A stretch of 64,000 bases of DNA from Candidatus Latescibacterota bacterium (GTDB lineage: Bacteria; Latescibacterota; UBA2968): contig JAGWBW010000001.1 of NCBI GenBank assembly GCA_021295695.1, positions 8,164 through 72,163 of the forward strand. Direction: 5' to 3'. Made by a program: the position numbers and the translations under genes. Positions 34,563 to 43,870 of the stretch are shown here, one piece after another. Position 1 is the first letter of the stretch; every line of letters starts with the position of its first letter. The notes under the pieces are model-generated. The model saw nothing but the letters and a program-made list of their open reading frames with translations, ran no database searches and had not been told where the DNA came from.

Positions 34563-35435
34563 ATGCTCGGTCTTATCGGTCTTGGACTCGTCGGATCAGC
34601 ACTTGTTGAACGCTTTCGTGCCAAAGGTTTAGAAATCGCGGGGTATGATATTGATCCCAAAAAAATAAAGGCACAGGAAGGCGATGGTTTTACGCCCTGC
34701 AAATCTCCCGCCGATGTCGCCGATAAAGCGCGCCGCATCGTTCTTTCGCTTCCCGACTCCCATGTTGTCAACGATGTGGTTACAGGCGCGAGGGGCATTT
34801 TGTCTGCGGCATCTCCCGGCGCAATTATTGTAGATACGACCACAGGCGATCCGCAGATGTCAACTGCGCTTGCGAGGCATCTTGAAAGCAGAAGTATCCG
34901 CTTTCTCGATGCGACCATTCTCGGCTCCAGCAAGCAGGTGCGCGAGTCAGATGTTCTCGTGATGGTTGGCGGTACGTTACCCGTTTTTGAACTGTGTACG
35001 GATATTTTTGAAGCTTTTTCTCTCAGGACCTTTCACATGGGGCCTTCGGGCAAAGGTGCCGAAGCCAAACTAATTGTCAATCTCGTGCTCGGTCTCAACC
35101 GTCTGGTATTGGCCGAGGGTCTTGTTCTCGCACAAAAAACCGGGGTGGATATCGATGTTCTGCTCGATGTTTTTAAGATGGGCGGTGCGTATTCTCGCGT
35201 AATGGATATTAAAGGCGAAAAAATGATCACCGGAGATTTTACCACTCAGGCTGCATTGGATCAGCATTTAAAAGATGTCGAACTCATCCTTGACCTCAGC
35301 GCGCGTACAGAAACGCCTTTGCCCGTAACCGGGTTGCACGCCCAACTTTTGCGCACGGGCGTCGCGCTCGGCCTTGCAGAACAGGACAATTCTGCCATTG
35401 TCGAAGTGCTGAGAAAAATGGCGGGAATTAAATGA
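34563..35435 (+). CDS. Beta-hydroxyacid dehydrogenase (HIBADH/tartronate-semialdehyde reductase family)
   Basis: A 290-residue NAD(P)-dependent dehydrogenase. Rossmann motif LGLIGLGLVGSALVERF, then IAGYDIDPKK; DATILGSSKQV for substrate binding; catalytic Lys in KGAEAKLIVNLVLG. The family reduces or oxidises 3-hydroxyisobutyrate, tartronate semialdehyde, sulfolactaldehyde and similar compounds. AGGAGG six bases before the ATG at 34563 decides the start. Operon with the amidohydrolase 30 bases downstream. Confidence 0.83.
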   Translation: MLGLIGLGLVGSALVERFRAKGLEIAGYDIDPKKIKAQEGDGFTPCKSPADVADKARRIVLSLPDSHVVNDVVTGARGILSAASPGAIIVDTTTGDPQMSTALARHLESRSIRFLDATILGSSKQVRESDVLVMVGGTLPVFELCTDIFEAFSLRTFHMGPSGKGAEAKLIVNLVLGLNRLVLAEGLVLAQKTGVDIDVLLDVFKMGGAYSRVMDIKGEKMITGDFTTQAALDQHLKDVELILDLSARTETPLPVTGLHAQLLRTGVALGLAEQDNSAIVEVLRKMAGIK

Positions 35436-35465
35436 TCTATCTGTTTGATCGGAAAGGATATATCC

Positions 35466-36305
35466 ATGATTATTGATACGCACGTTCATTTTTACGATAC
35501 GACCCGACCCGGCGGCGTTCCCTGGCCGCCCGAAGATAATGAATTGCTCTATCGCCCCATTTTGCCGCCCCACTTTGTTGAACGCACTGAAAAGATGGGT
35601 GTGACGGGTACGGTCGTAGTTGAAGCCAGCAAGCTGGTTGAAGATAATCAGTGGATTCTGGATCTCGCAGCAGATAATCCCTGTATTGTCGGGTTTGTGG
35701 GTAGTCTGGATCCCAAAACGGAAGATTTTGAGAAGAATCTCGACCGCTTTTCAGCCAATCCACTCTATCGCGGGATTCGCCTGGGTCTTCAGCGGGGCAG
35801 TTTGGAAGATCAAGATGCTATTATGCCACAGCTCCAAAAATTGGCTGATCGCGATTTGCAACTCGATTTGATGACCAACGGCAAACAGTTGCCGATTAAC
35901 GCGGTTATTGCCGAGCAAATTCCCAGTCTGCGCCTTGTTATTGACCATGTGGCGCATGTTGAAGTGACGGGTGAAGCGCCCGATCCCGAGTGGGTGCAGG
36001 GTATTCAGACCATTGCGAAATACCCCAATGTATATTGCAAGGTGTCTGGCATGGTTGAACGCGCAGCCCAACAACCCGCTCCCGACGATCCGGCTTATTA
36101 TGTGCCCACGCTCGATGTTTTATGGCATGCTTTTGGTGAAGACCGCCTGGTCTATGGTAGCAATTGGCTCGTGTGCGAACGCGCAGCTCCTTATGAGACC
36201 GTACTCAATATTGTTACCCATTATATTGAGAACAAGGGGCCAGAAGAGATGGAGAAATTTTTCTGGAAGAATTCAAAAGCTGCGTATAAGTGGGTTGAGA
36301 GATAA
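35466..36305 (+). CDS. Amidohydrolase-2-family lactonase/hydrolase
   Basis: A 279-residue TIM-barrel hydrolase of the COG3618-like group (lactonases such as L-rhamnono- or fucono-lactonase, PDC lactonase). The metal HxH is in DTHVHFYD near the start and a later His in VIDHVAHVE. The beta-8 motif, usually GSDWP with a catalytic Asp, reads YGSNWLV; this Asn variant also occurs in relatives, so activity is not excluded. AAAGGAT precedes the ATG at 35466. Likely opens a sugar lactone in the same pathway as the dehydrogenase and RraA-like protein. Confidence 0.78.
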   Translation: MIIDTHVHFYDTTRPGGVPWPPEDNELLYRPILPPHFVERTEKMGVTGTVVVEASKLVEDNQWILDLAADNPCIVGFVGSLDPKTEDFEKNLDRFSANPLYRGIRLGLQRGSLEDQDAIMPQLQKLADRDLQLDLMTNGKQLPINAVIAEQIPSLRLVIDHVAHVEVTGEAPDPEWVQGIQTIAKYPNVYCKVSGMVERAAQQPAPDDPAYYVPTLDVLWHAFGEDRLVYGSNWLVCERAAPYETVLNIVTHYIENKGPEEMEKFFWKNSKAAYKWVER

Positions 36306-36375
36306 AAAACGCGAATAGACGAATGGAATACACACTGGTTTTGGGAGGCAGGCTGGGCGGGGTTCGTTGATTCGC

Positions 36376-37116
36376 CTAATACGTCGCGCCAGTGGAATCT
36401 ACCATTGGCACGAATCTGACAGGTATAATGTGATTTTGTTGCAATTTGCCTTCCTGCTTGGTCAATAGCACGAGTTCTTGTGCATCGCGTTTTCCAACCG
36501 GAATGACCAGGCGCCCACCTTCGGCGAGTTGATCTTGAAGGGGTTGGGGAATTTGCGTTGGTGAACACGTCACGATAATCGCATCAAAAGGCGCGTGTTC
36601 CGGCCATCCTTTGTACCCATCGCCAACTTTCACGTCGATATTCTCATATCCCAATGTATTGAGCAAGTTTGCGGCGCGCTTGCCCAGCACTTCCACAATT
36701 TCTATGGTGTAGATGCTGTCACACAACTCGCCCAGAATCGCCGCCTGATATCCCGATCCCGTCCCAATTTCCAGCACTTTATCCGACTTCTTCAAATTCA
36801 ACACTTCGGTCATTAGCGCGACAATATACGGTTGCGAAATGGTCTGTCCCTCGCCAATGGGCAATGGATGATCGCTGTATGCTCGTGAGGCATAAGACTC
36901 GGGCACAAACTGGTGGCGCTCCACTTTTCGCATTGCCTCCAGGACAGCGGGGTCTTTAATCCCTCGGTTTTCAATCTGTGTCTTTACCATACGTTCTCGC
37001 AATCGCTCCATGAGGTCTTGTGCAGGCGATGTAGAGATCATCGCCACTCCCACCAATAAGAGCAGTAAAGCATGTGCTGAAATGATCTTATTCAGTATTT
37101 GCATCCTGCGCACCAT
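36376..37116 (-). CDS. pcm: Exported protein-L-isoaspartate O-methyltransferase
   Basis: A 246-residue enzyme that methylates isoaspartyl residues of aged proteins using S-adenosylmethionine. The family signatures are GQTISQPYIVALMTE, KVLEIGTGSGYQAAIL (SAM site) and LVIPVGKRDAQELVLL. It carries an N-terminal signal (IISAHALLLLLVGVAMISTSPAQ), so it should be periplasmic, which raises the question of SAM supply; exported PCMs occur elsewhere. AGGAGG precedes the ATG at 37116. Confidence 0.88.
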   Translation of the reverse strand: MVRRMQILNKIISAHALLLLLVGVAMISTSPAQDLMERLRERMVKTQIENRGIKDPAVLEAMRKVERHQFVPESYASRAYSDHPLPIGEGQTISQPYIVALMTEVLNLKKSDKVLEIGTGSGYQAAILGELCDSIYTIEIVEVLGKRAANLLNTLGYENIDVKVGDGYKGWPEHAPFDAIIVTCSPTQIPQPLQDQLAEGGRLVIPVGKRDAQELVLLTKQEGKLQQNHIIPVRFVPMVDSTGATY

Positions 37117-37136
37117 GTACCTCCTGTTTCAGCGTT

Positions 37137-37499
37137 TTAGAAAAACCAACCGTCGGGATCTGGATACGCCTCTTCGCGTGCCAAATATTGCAAACCTTTT
37201 GCACACCGAATGATCCACCAGACCGGTAAAACCATTATTATCACTACCCCTGTGCCAAACACGATTGGTGACAGCAGCACGAATGCTATCACCAATATCA
37301 AGATTGCGTACAACAAGCAGAGCCAGAACGTGCGAATTTGAAACCGATAGTGTGAAGCCAGCCACTCAGGTGCATCCGACCTGTTCACATAAGCCATAAT
37401 AACGCCAATCAGGCCCGTGATACCAAAAGCAACGCCGACCAGATATAGAATGTAAATGATCCTCGCTGTACTTGTGATATCATGTTTTTCTTCTGCCAT
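37137..37499 (-). CDS. DUF4870-like small membrane protein
   Basis: A 120-residue protein with three membrane helices. The motif SHYRFQIRTFW between helices one and two and RCAKGLQYLAREEAYPDPDGWFF at the end are those of a conserved, uncharacterised family also common in gammaproteobacteria. It is 20 bases upstream of pcm on the same strand, probably co-transcribed. Confidence 0.72.
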   Translation of the reverse strand: MAEEKHDITSTARIIYILYLVGVAFGITGLIGVIMAYVNRSDAPEWLASHYRFQIRTFWLCLLYAILILVIAFVLLSPIVFGTGVVIIMVLPVWWIIRCAKGLQYLAREEAYPDPDGWFF

Positions 37500-37518
37500 T
37501 AAGCCTTTCCTTTCACGA

Positions 37519-39108
37519 TCAGGTTACGACAAAAGTCGCTTCGACTTCTTCACTCTCCTTATATCCTATACGAATGGCTTTTGCGCGAATTGTAGTCTCA
37601 CCTTTTGACAGACGAATGGGTTCGGTGTACAATCGCCAGTGTTCATCGCCCGCGAGTTGATACGCCATTGACGCGCCCTGTGTGCCACAGTAAAATTGTA
37701 CGATCATCGGTCCCTTAAAGGTTCCGCCTTCGGGCGCGGCCTCTCGTCCGGGGCTTTCTTCACATATTGGCACAAAAACCGGTAATTCGGTCTGCGGTTG
37801 CTCTGTTCCTTGCCACATGCGAAATACCATCTGATCTTCGGGAACATCGCCCCATACGTCGTATTTTTCGCGCCAGTCGTCCAGTGCCCCGCGCAAGCGG
37901 TTCAATGTTTCGGCGTGTGTGGGATCGTCCGCGAGATTATTAACTTCAAACGGGTCGTTCTGTGTGTCGTACAATTCTTCTACGGGTCGTTTTTGAAACA
38001 TTACATTCTGCACGCCTTCTAATTCGCCCGCGAGATGGAGCCGCCACATTTCCTGCAATGCGGGATGTCGATTGCGATAGGGGATCCATAACAAATATGG
38101 GTTTTCCGTCATATAGTTTCGAATGTATTTGAATCGCTTATCTCGCACGGCGCGCATCATGTCATAAGATTCATCGTACCGATCCCGCATTGCAAATACA
38201 TAATCCCGGTCTTTTTCTTTTGGTCCCGCAAAGGGTTGGCCCTGGATATGGGCTGGGATTTGGACACCAGCAAGTGATAGTACGGTTGGCCCCAGATCGA
38301 CCATGCTCACCAATCGCTCGTTGACGCTACCTGGTTCCAATTTACCAGGCCAGCGCACGATGCACGGTACGCGAATGCCCGCATCATAGGGCCAGCGTTT
38401 GGCTCGGGGTAGTCCTTCGCCGTGGTCACTCCAGATAAATACAATTGTGTTGTCCGCCAATCCATCGTCTTCCAATTGTTGCAACATTTCGCCAACCCAC
38501 GCATCGTTGTCGGCGATGTTGTCGTAATGTCGCGCCAATGCCAGCCGCGCTTTGGGGGTATTGGGGATATAGGGCGGTAGCGTGACCGAATCTGGATCGG
38601 TCTCTACTTCTGGGCGTTTCTCGGGCCACATGCCGCTTTCGTGCGTTACGGTGCGATTAAATACCGCAAAGAAGGGCGCGCCATCGGGACGATTCCGCCA
38701 GTGCGCTTGTGCGCTCAATTCATCCCAGGCGGTAATTGGCGGGGTAAATTGATAATCGGTTTTTGTGTTGTTCGTGCAGTAATATCCGGCCATTCGCAAA
38801 TATTCTGGAAAACATTTTACATAATGCGGCGGTACTACGTCATAGGGCGTGGGCATTTGCGGCGCGTGTGCATTGGTGTGGCGCGTGCGCATGTGCTGCG
38901 CGCCAATGGCCGTTTGATACATGCCCGTGATAATTGCCGCGCGACTCGGCGCGCATACGCCCGCTGTTGAAAATGCATTGGGATACCGGCATCCCTCCGA
39001 TGCCAGTTTGTCGAGATTTGGCGTGCGTGCTACGTCATCGCCATAACATCCAAATCGCGGACTTGTGTCTTCTAAAGATAACCACAGAATATTGGGTCTT
39101 TCACTCAT
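37519..39108 (-). CDS. Cys-type sulfatase with C-terminal CHB_HEX-like domain
   Basis: A 529-residue formylglycine-dependent sulfatase. CAPSR (Cys52) is the site converted to formylglycine; LWLSLEDTSPRFGCYG supplies metal ligands, and WSDHGEGLPRAKRWPYDAG the second metal motif. The last ~90 residues (GGTFKGPMIVQFYCG... IRAKAIRIGYKESEEVEATF) resemble the chitobiase/hexosaminidase C-terminal Ig-like domain, an unusual addition probably for carbohydrate contact. No signal peptide is seen. A formylglycine-generating enzyme is needed but is not in the window. Confidence 0.87.
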   Translation of the reverse strand: MSERPNILWLSLEDTSPRFGCYGDDVARTPNLDKLASEGCRYPNAFSTAGVCAPSRAAIITGMYQTAIGAQHMRTRHTNAHAPQMPTPYDVVPPHYVKCFPEYLRMAGYYCTNNTKTDYQFTPPITAWDELSAQAHWRNRPDGAPFFAVFNRTVTHESGMWPEKRPEVETDPDSVTLPPYIPNTPKARLALARHYDNIADNDAWVGEMLQQLEDDGLADNTIVFIWSDHGEGLPRAKRWPYDAGIRVPCIVRWPGKLEPGSVNERLVSMVDLGPTVLSLAGVQIPAHIQGQPFAGPKEKDRDYVFAMRDRYDESYDMMRAVRDKRFKYIRNYMTENPYLLWIPYRNRHPALQEMWRLHLAGELEGVQNVMFQKRPVEELYDTQNDPFEVNNLADDPTHAETLNRLRGALDDWREKYDVWGDVPEDQMVFRMWQGTEQPQTELPVFVPICEESPGREAAPEGGTFKGPMIVQFYCGTQGASMAYQLAGDEHWRLYTEPIRLSKGETTIRAKAIRIGYKESEEVEATFVVT

Positions 39109-39247
39109 TTTCCTTCCTTTGTGAAGGTTACATATTGGATTCCGATTCTATTATGCACAATCTTTATATGGCAGGCAATCATTGTTTGTTTTGCCTCGTG
39201 GTGTGAATATTGTATTTTGCCTATAACTGCAAACAAAGGGGTACGCT

Positions 39248-41329
39248 ATGGCGATTGAGGTTCGAGGAAGGGTGATGGAAGATCTGTCTGGACGCGGTCT
39301 GGGAGGTGTTTTGGTTTCCAATGGAGAGCAGATTGTGCAGACGGACGAGGAGGGCCGGTACGCGCTTGCAGTGGAACCGGAGGCGCACCGGTTCGTATTT
39401 GTGACCGTTCCGGATGGTTTTCGGACAACATCGGGGTTCTACTCTTCTACACGGAACTGGATGGGCGCGCAAGATGGGGTGGATTTTTGGCTTGAGCCTG
39501 CACCTGAGCGGGCTGCACGGCAGTTTACGCTTGTGCAGATTACCGATACACACGTTGTGACGGAAGGGGAGATGCTGACGTCCGGAGAGGTTCTCGTCGA
39601 GGCACTACAGCAACTTGTCGGGGAAGCCGATCCGGATATGATTGTGGCGAGCGGAGATCTCACGAACAGGGGGGAGCTTGCGGAGTTGTACCGCTTTCGA
39701 GAGGCAATTGAGACGGTTTCAACGCCGGTTTTCCCGCTGTTCGGCGGGCACGATGGGAACGAGGAACGCCACGAGGGGGTCTCTCAAGCAGGCAATACGT
39801 TTACCCGGCATTTCGAAGCGGTGCTCGGTCCCTCATATTACAGCTTTGATTGGGGGGGATGCCATTTTGTGTTTTATCCCAATGAGCAGTCGTTTTTTTC
39901 GCCTGAGGACCAGGAGCGAAAGGAGGTGTGGTTCTGGGCGGATTTGGCACTACAGTCTACGGATCGGGAGATCGTGGTGGTGGTTCACACGCCTCCGCCG
40001 GTTTTATTTTTGGAGGCGTTGAGCCGGTATAATGTCCGCCTGGTACTGCACGGGCACTGGCATTCCAGCAAGGTGTTCTCTTACAAAGAGATGGTTGTGG
40101 CCGCAACCCCGTCGTTCTGTTTTGGCGGGATCGATACGTCGCCGAGAGGCTACCGCGTCGTGCGGTTCGGAGAGGAGGGGGCGGAAGTGGAACTCTGTAC
40201 GTTTAAATCCACTGGCGTCTCGCTACCTTCCGAGGATACGCCGGTGGAGGTGTCGTTGGACGAAATAGGGCTGCGCCTTCGATGGGAGCAACAACTTCCA
40301 GGGGGCTTGCACCGAGCGGCACCCGTGCAGGCGCGAGATCGGCTGCTGTTGAGCCTGCGGGACGAGGGCTATCCCGCCCGCAACGGGGTTTGTTGTATTG
40401 AGGTGGGCAGTGGGGATCTGGCGTGGCATGCACGCACAGATGCGACGGTGAAAAACAGCGTGGCAGTAGATGACGGTATCTGCGCGGCTGTGTCGGTTAC
40501 CGGGCGGGTGCATGCGCTGGAGGAGGCGTCGGGCCGCCTGCTGTGGCATGCGAATTTGCCCGGGTATCCCGACCGCTGGATTTACACGTCTCCGGTTATT
40601 GCAGATGGGACGTTGTACGCAGGGGCAAAGGCCGGTTACGCGGCGTTCGATCTAAAAACGGGGGAGCAGCAGTGGTATGTACCTGTCGAAGACAGTGATA
40701 ACTGGTCGTGCTACGCAAGCCCCCAGGTTTATGAGGATCTGCTTCTCATGCTTGTGCAGCGGCGGGGGCTGATGGCATTGGACCGGCAAAGCGGAGATGT
40801 GGCGTGGGAACAGCAGGTGGGAGTTGAGTATCCATATCCAACACCGGTTGTGACTGGAGACTTGCTGATAAGTGGGGGAGACTCGTCAGGAGAGACATCG
40901 CATTTAACCGCGTTACAGGCAATTTCGGGAGAGGTCGTGTGGGATAAGCCTATCCTCCCGTCCAGTTACCTGACCGGACTACTCGTGCGGGATGGTCTGA
41001 TCTATGCTACCACATCGGAGGGAGAGGCTCTCTGTTTTGATTTCAATTCTGGGGCGCTACTGTGGCGGTTCCAGACGGGGGGCGATCTGCTGGATATGGT
41101 TCCCTATCGCAAAGGCGTGCGGAGTATTTTAGCTGCGCCGATCCATTTCGAGGACTTTCTTCTAATTTGTGGATGTGATGGGTGTTTGTACGCCTTAGAT
41201 ACCGCTTCCGGCGAATGCCGGGGGCGTGCGACGTTTGGGTCGCCAATTACAGCACCTCCCTGTGTGGTGGAAGGGGGCTTGTTTGTTGGGACGTACGATG
41301 GGCGGATTTTCTGTTTTGAGTGTGTGTAG
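39248..41329 (+). CDS. Calcineurin-type phosphoesterase fused to a PQQ-like beta-propeller
   Basis: A 693-residue multidomain protein. A short carboxypeptidase-regulatory-like beta domain (1-90) is followed by a metallophosphoesterase with all metal motifs: ITDTHV (99-104), SGDLTNRGE, GGHDGNE, VVHTPPP and LHGHWHS. From about residue 350 come repeats of a PQQ-type propeller (SGDLAWHARTD, SGRLLWHANLPG, TGEQQWYVPVED, SGDVAWEQQVG, SGEVVWDKPILP, SGALLWRFQTGG, SGECRGRATFG), each with the A/W-docking pattern. Substrate unknown; the propeller may bind glycan or protein. AAGGGG precedes the ATG. A similarly built gene follows. Confidence 0.82.
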   Translation: MAIEVRGRVMEDLSGRGLGGVLVSNGEQIVQTDEEGRYALAVEPEAHRFVFVTVPDGFRTTSGFYSSTRNWMGAQDGVDFWLEPAPERAARQFTLVQITDTHVVTEGEMLTSGEVLVEALQQLVGEADPDMIVASGDLTNRGELAELYRFREAIETVSTPVFPLFGGHDGNEERHEGVSQAGNTFTRHFEAVLGPSYYSFDWGGCHFVFYPNEQSFFSPEDQERKEVWFWADLALQSTDREIVVVVHTPPPVLFLEALSRYNVRLVLHGHWHSSKVFSYKEMVVAATPSFCFGGIDTSPRGYRVVRFGEEGAEVELCTFKSTGVSLPSEDTPVEVSLDEIGLRLRWEQQLPGGLHRAAPVQARDRLLLSLRDEGYPARNGVCCIEVGSGDLAWHARTDATVKNSVAVDDGICAAVSVTGRVHALEEASGRLLWHANLPGYPDRWIYTSPVIADGTLYAGAKAGYAAFDLKTGEQQWYVPVEDSDNWSCYASPQVYEDLLLMLVQRRGLMALDRQSGDVAWEQQVGVEYPYPTPVVTGDLLISGGDSSGETSHLTALQAISGEVVWDKPILPSSYLTGLLVRDGLIYATTSEGEALCFDFNSGALLWRFQTGGDLLDMVPYRKGVRSILAAPIHFEDFLLICGCDGCLYALDTASGECRGRATFGSPITAPPCVVEGGLFVGTYDGRIFCFECV

Positions 41330-41396
41330 GATCTGACCTGATGGACTTGTTCAGCGGGTCACACGCTGGATAGATCGCTGAACAGAAGGGAACAAT

Positions 41397-42989
41397 ATGC
41401 TGATTGGATATGTGAGCGATGAGCGATATGTGGCAGTGCCAGAGGTGTTGCTAGAGTTTGAAGGCGAGGCGGGGTCATTTGAAGCGCGTTCGCGGGCGAC
41501 CGGAGCGGTTTATGCGGATTTGCCTCCTGGAGAGTATAGAGTGACACTTTACAAGCCGGGTTATGGCTTCAAAACAGTACCGCTTAAGATACCGACTAAG
41601 GTCCTCTATCAGTTCCGGCTGTTGACCGATGGGCTGCTGGGATATATGTGGCCAAAGTGGGTACAGGCTGGACAGCTGTCAGAGTTCAGGGTACACGCGG
41701 TGGAGGCGTACAAGCTGTCGCTGTGGCGGTATGGGTGGCAGAAAGAATTGGTGCGTCCAATTGGCTGGTACGATGAACACGGCCCCCGGGCGACGATGCA
41801 AATTACGCCGGATGGGGATTATACGCAGACCGGTATTCAATGGAATGCACAGGGTTATACCAGCCCGACACACAAGCAATATGTAACAGCACCCGAACGG
41901 TCGGGATTGTATTATCTGCACGCCAAAACGGAGTCAGGTGTGTTTTTTTCGTTTCCGTGGATTGTCGCACCGGCAAAGCCGAGTGCCGACGTTGCAGTGC
42001 TGGCGTCGAATATAAACTGGAATGCGTATAATAATTTTGGGGGGCGCAGCAATTATATCCATGCGGAGAAATTTCCGCCCAGGCCCACGGTGAATGCGCG
42101 AATGGATCTCAAGCGATATACGGACCCCAGGCATTTGCTTTTTACTTCAAAGGAATATGCACCGCTGTCGTTTGACCGGCCTGAGCCGATCAATTTTATT
42201 GCAGAGGAGGAGCGGATTACCGATCCGATTGAGGGAAGGTCGAACTGCCATGTGGCCCCGGCGGAGTGGCGGTTGCTGGGGTGGCTGGAGCGGGAGGGAT
42301 ATGGATACGATTTTTATGCGGAGACGCAGTTCCATTCCGGGGTATTGAATTTGGACGATTACCGGGTGTTGATCATCAGCACGCATCCGGAGTATTGGTC
42401 TGCGGATATGTACTATAAGCTGAAGACCTGGGTGTTTGAGCGGGGCGGCAAGCTGATGTATCTGGGTGGAAATGGTCTGAATTGCGAGGTGGTGTTTACG
42501 GATGAATATACGATGGTGGTGCGAAATGGAGATAAAGGCGGGGGGTTCAGCCATCTGCAGAAGTTGGGATTGGAGAGTCGATTCCATCTGTTTCACGAGT
42601 CAGAGGCGAATCTGCTGGGTATAACCTGTTCGGAGACGGGTATTATGACTGGCGCGCCTTATCGGGTGGTGGATGGGGCGCACGATATCTTTGAGGGGAC
42701 AGGCCTGAAGACGGGAGATATTTTTGGAGAGAAGTGTCTGCATATGCGGTGTCCGGGCGGTGCATCTGGACACGAAACGGATAAGATGACAGAGAGTTCG
42801 CCAAAAAACACACAACTGCTGGCCAAAGGCTTAAACCCCGATGAGGGAGGCGCGGAGGTCGTATATCACCGCACCGAGAGCGGAGGAGAGGTGTTTTCGG
42901 TGGGGTCGATCAATTATCCAAGTTCTCTACCGGTGGATGAGTCGATTTCGGCGATTACAAAGAATGTGCTGGACCGCTTTTTGGGTTGA
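41397..42989 (+). CDS. N,N-dimethylformamidase-beta-subunit-like protein with Ig-like N-terminus
   Basis: A 530-residue protein. Residues 1-80 form a carboxypeptidase-regulatory-like domain (PPGEYRVTLYKPGYGFKT). The remainder matches the C-terminal domain of the N,N-dimethylformamidase large subunit: ASNINWNAYNNFGGRSNYIH, LIISTHPEYWSADMYYKLK, GGKLMYLGGNGLNCEV and FSVGSINYPSSLP. Only relatives in a few bacteria have been tested as amidohydrolases, so an amide substrate is a family-level inference. Operon with the phosphoesterase-propeller gene; both share the N-terminal beta domain. Convergent with PhyH. Confidence 0.72.
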   Translation: MLIGYVSDERYVAVPEVLLEFEGEAGSFEARSRATGAVYADLPPGEYRVTLYKPGYGFKTVPLKIPTKVLYQFRLLTDGLLGYMWPKWVQAGQLSEFRVHAVEAYKLSLWRYGWQKELVRPIGWYDEHGPRATMQITPDGDYTQTGIQWNAQGYTSPTHKQYVTAPERSGLYYLHAKTESGVFFSFPWIVAPAKPSADVAVLASNINWNAYNNFGGRSNYIHAEKFPPRPTVNARMDLKRYTDPRHLLFTSKEYAPLSFDRPEPINFIAEEERITDPIEGRSNCHVAPAEWRLLGWLEREGYGYDFYAETQFHSGVLNLDDYRVLIISTHPEYWSADMYYKLKTWVFERGGKLMYLGGNGLNCEVVFTDEYTMVVRNGDKGGGFSHLQKLGLESRFHLFHESEANLLGITCSETGIMTGAPYRVVDGAHDIFEGTGLKTGDIFGEKCLHMRCPGGASGHETDKMTESSPKNTQLLAKGLNPDEGGAEVVYHRTESGGEVFSVGSINYPSSLPVDESISAITKNVLDRFLG

Positions 42990-42997
42990 TCCACTGC

Positions 42998-43738
42998 TCA
43001 ATACTGCCAGTATTCCCTGACGTGCTCGGGTATGGATGTTTCGGAGATTTGCTTTCGGCTTTTCCGGACCTCCTGTATCCGCTCTTTGAGCGGCGCATTT
43101 CCCTTTGTCCGAGATGTGTACAAACCGGTGATATATCGTCGCAACCGATGGATGGGCACTACGCCGTGCCAGACTTCTGGTATGCGAAAGACGACACTGC
43201 CCGCTTTCAGGTTGATTGGAATGTACTGACCCGATTGAATATCTTCCTTTGTGGGCAGAACTCGGCCCGGGTCACACACAGATGCAAAATGATACAAATG
43301 CGTGCCGGGCACATAGGTCAACGCCCCGGAGTTGACATCGATATCGTCCAGATAAATCATTGTTGCCAGCCACTGAAAGGGCGTGGCGAGATCCGTCTGG
43401 CTACCGTCTGAGTGTCGCCCCACGCCTTTGTATTCTGGCGTGTACCGGTTGGTTTTCATTTGTAAAAGAAAAGGCTGCGGCTCATCCAGGATCGCCGATA
43501 CGATCCCCAAAATGCGAGGATGAGAAAATAAGCTGCCCAGAGCGGGGTAATTTAACAGCGGTTCGTTTCGCAGACTGTCCCGGCTGCCGGGTTCACCCGG
43601 TCCCATATCCATATCCAGATATGCCTGTTCTAACTCCCGGCGGATTGCATCGAGCTCATCTTGCGAGAGCAAGTTGTGTAAGACGCCTACGCCGTTCTTC
43701 CATGCGGCTTCAACAGCCGCTCTATCTTCTGCGTCCAT
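42998..43738 (-). CDS. Phytanoyl-CoA dioxygenase (PhyH) family oxygenase
   Basis: A 246-residue Fe(II)/2-oxoglutarate dioxygenase. Iron ligands are His109 and Asp111 (GRHSDGS) and His191 (EVWHGVVP); Arg200/201 of HRLRRYITG should hold 2-oxoglutarate. Members hydroxylate small molecules of many kinds; the substrate here is unknown. The family is typically amplified in genomes of this type. It begins on the minus strand at 43738. Confidence 0.83.
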   Translation of the reverse strand: MDAEDRAAVEAAWKNGVGVLHNLLSQDELDAIRRELEQAYLDMDMGPGEPGSRDSLRNEPLLNYPALGSLFSHPRILGIVSAILDEPQPFLLQMKTNRYTPEYKGVGRHSDGSQTDLATPFQWLATMIYLDDIDVNSGALTYVPGTHLYHFASVCDPGRVLPTKEDIQSGQYIPINLKAGSVVFRIPEVWHGVVPIHRLRRYITGLYTSRTKGNAPLKERIQEVRKSRKQISETSIPEHVREYWQY

Positions 43739-43870
43739 TTCCGTCTCCTGTTCAAGTCCTTTATAATCTGTTCGCTTTGCAATATTTTAACCTTGTTCTT
43801 CATTCCATGATGTCACATATTTGTGCATTCATCAAGCAAAAAGCGTTGCCAATTCTACCCAATTTTTAAA

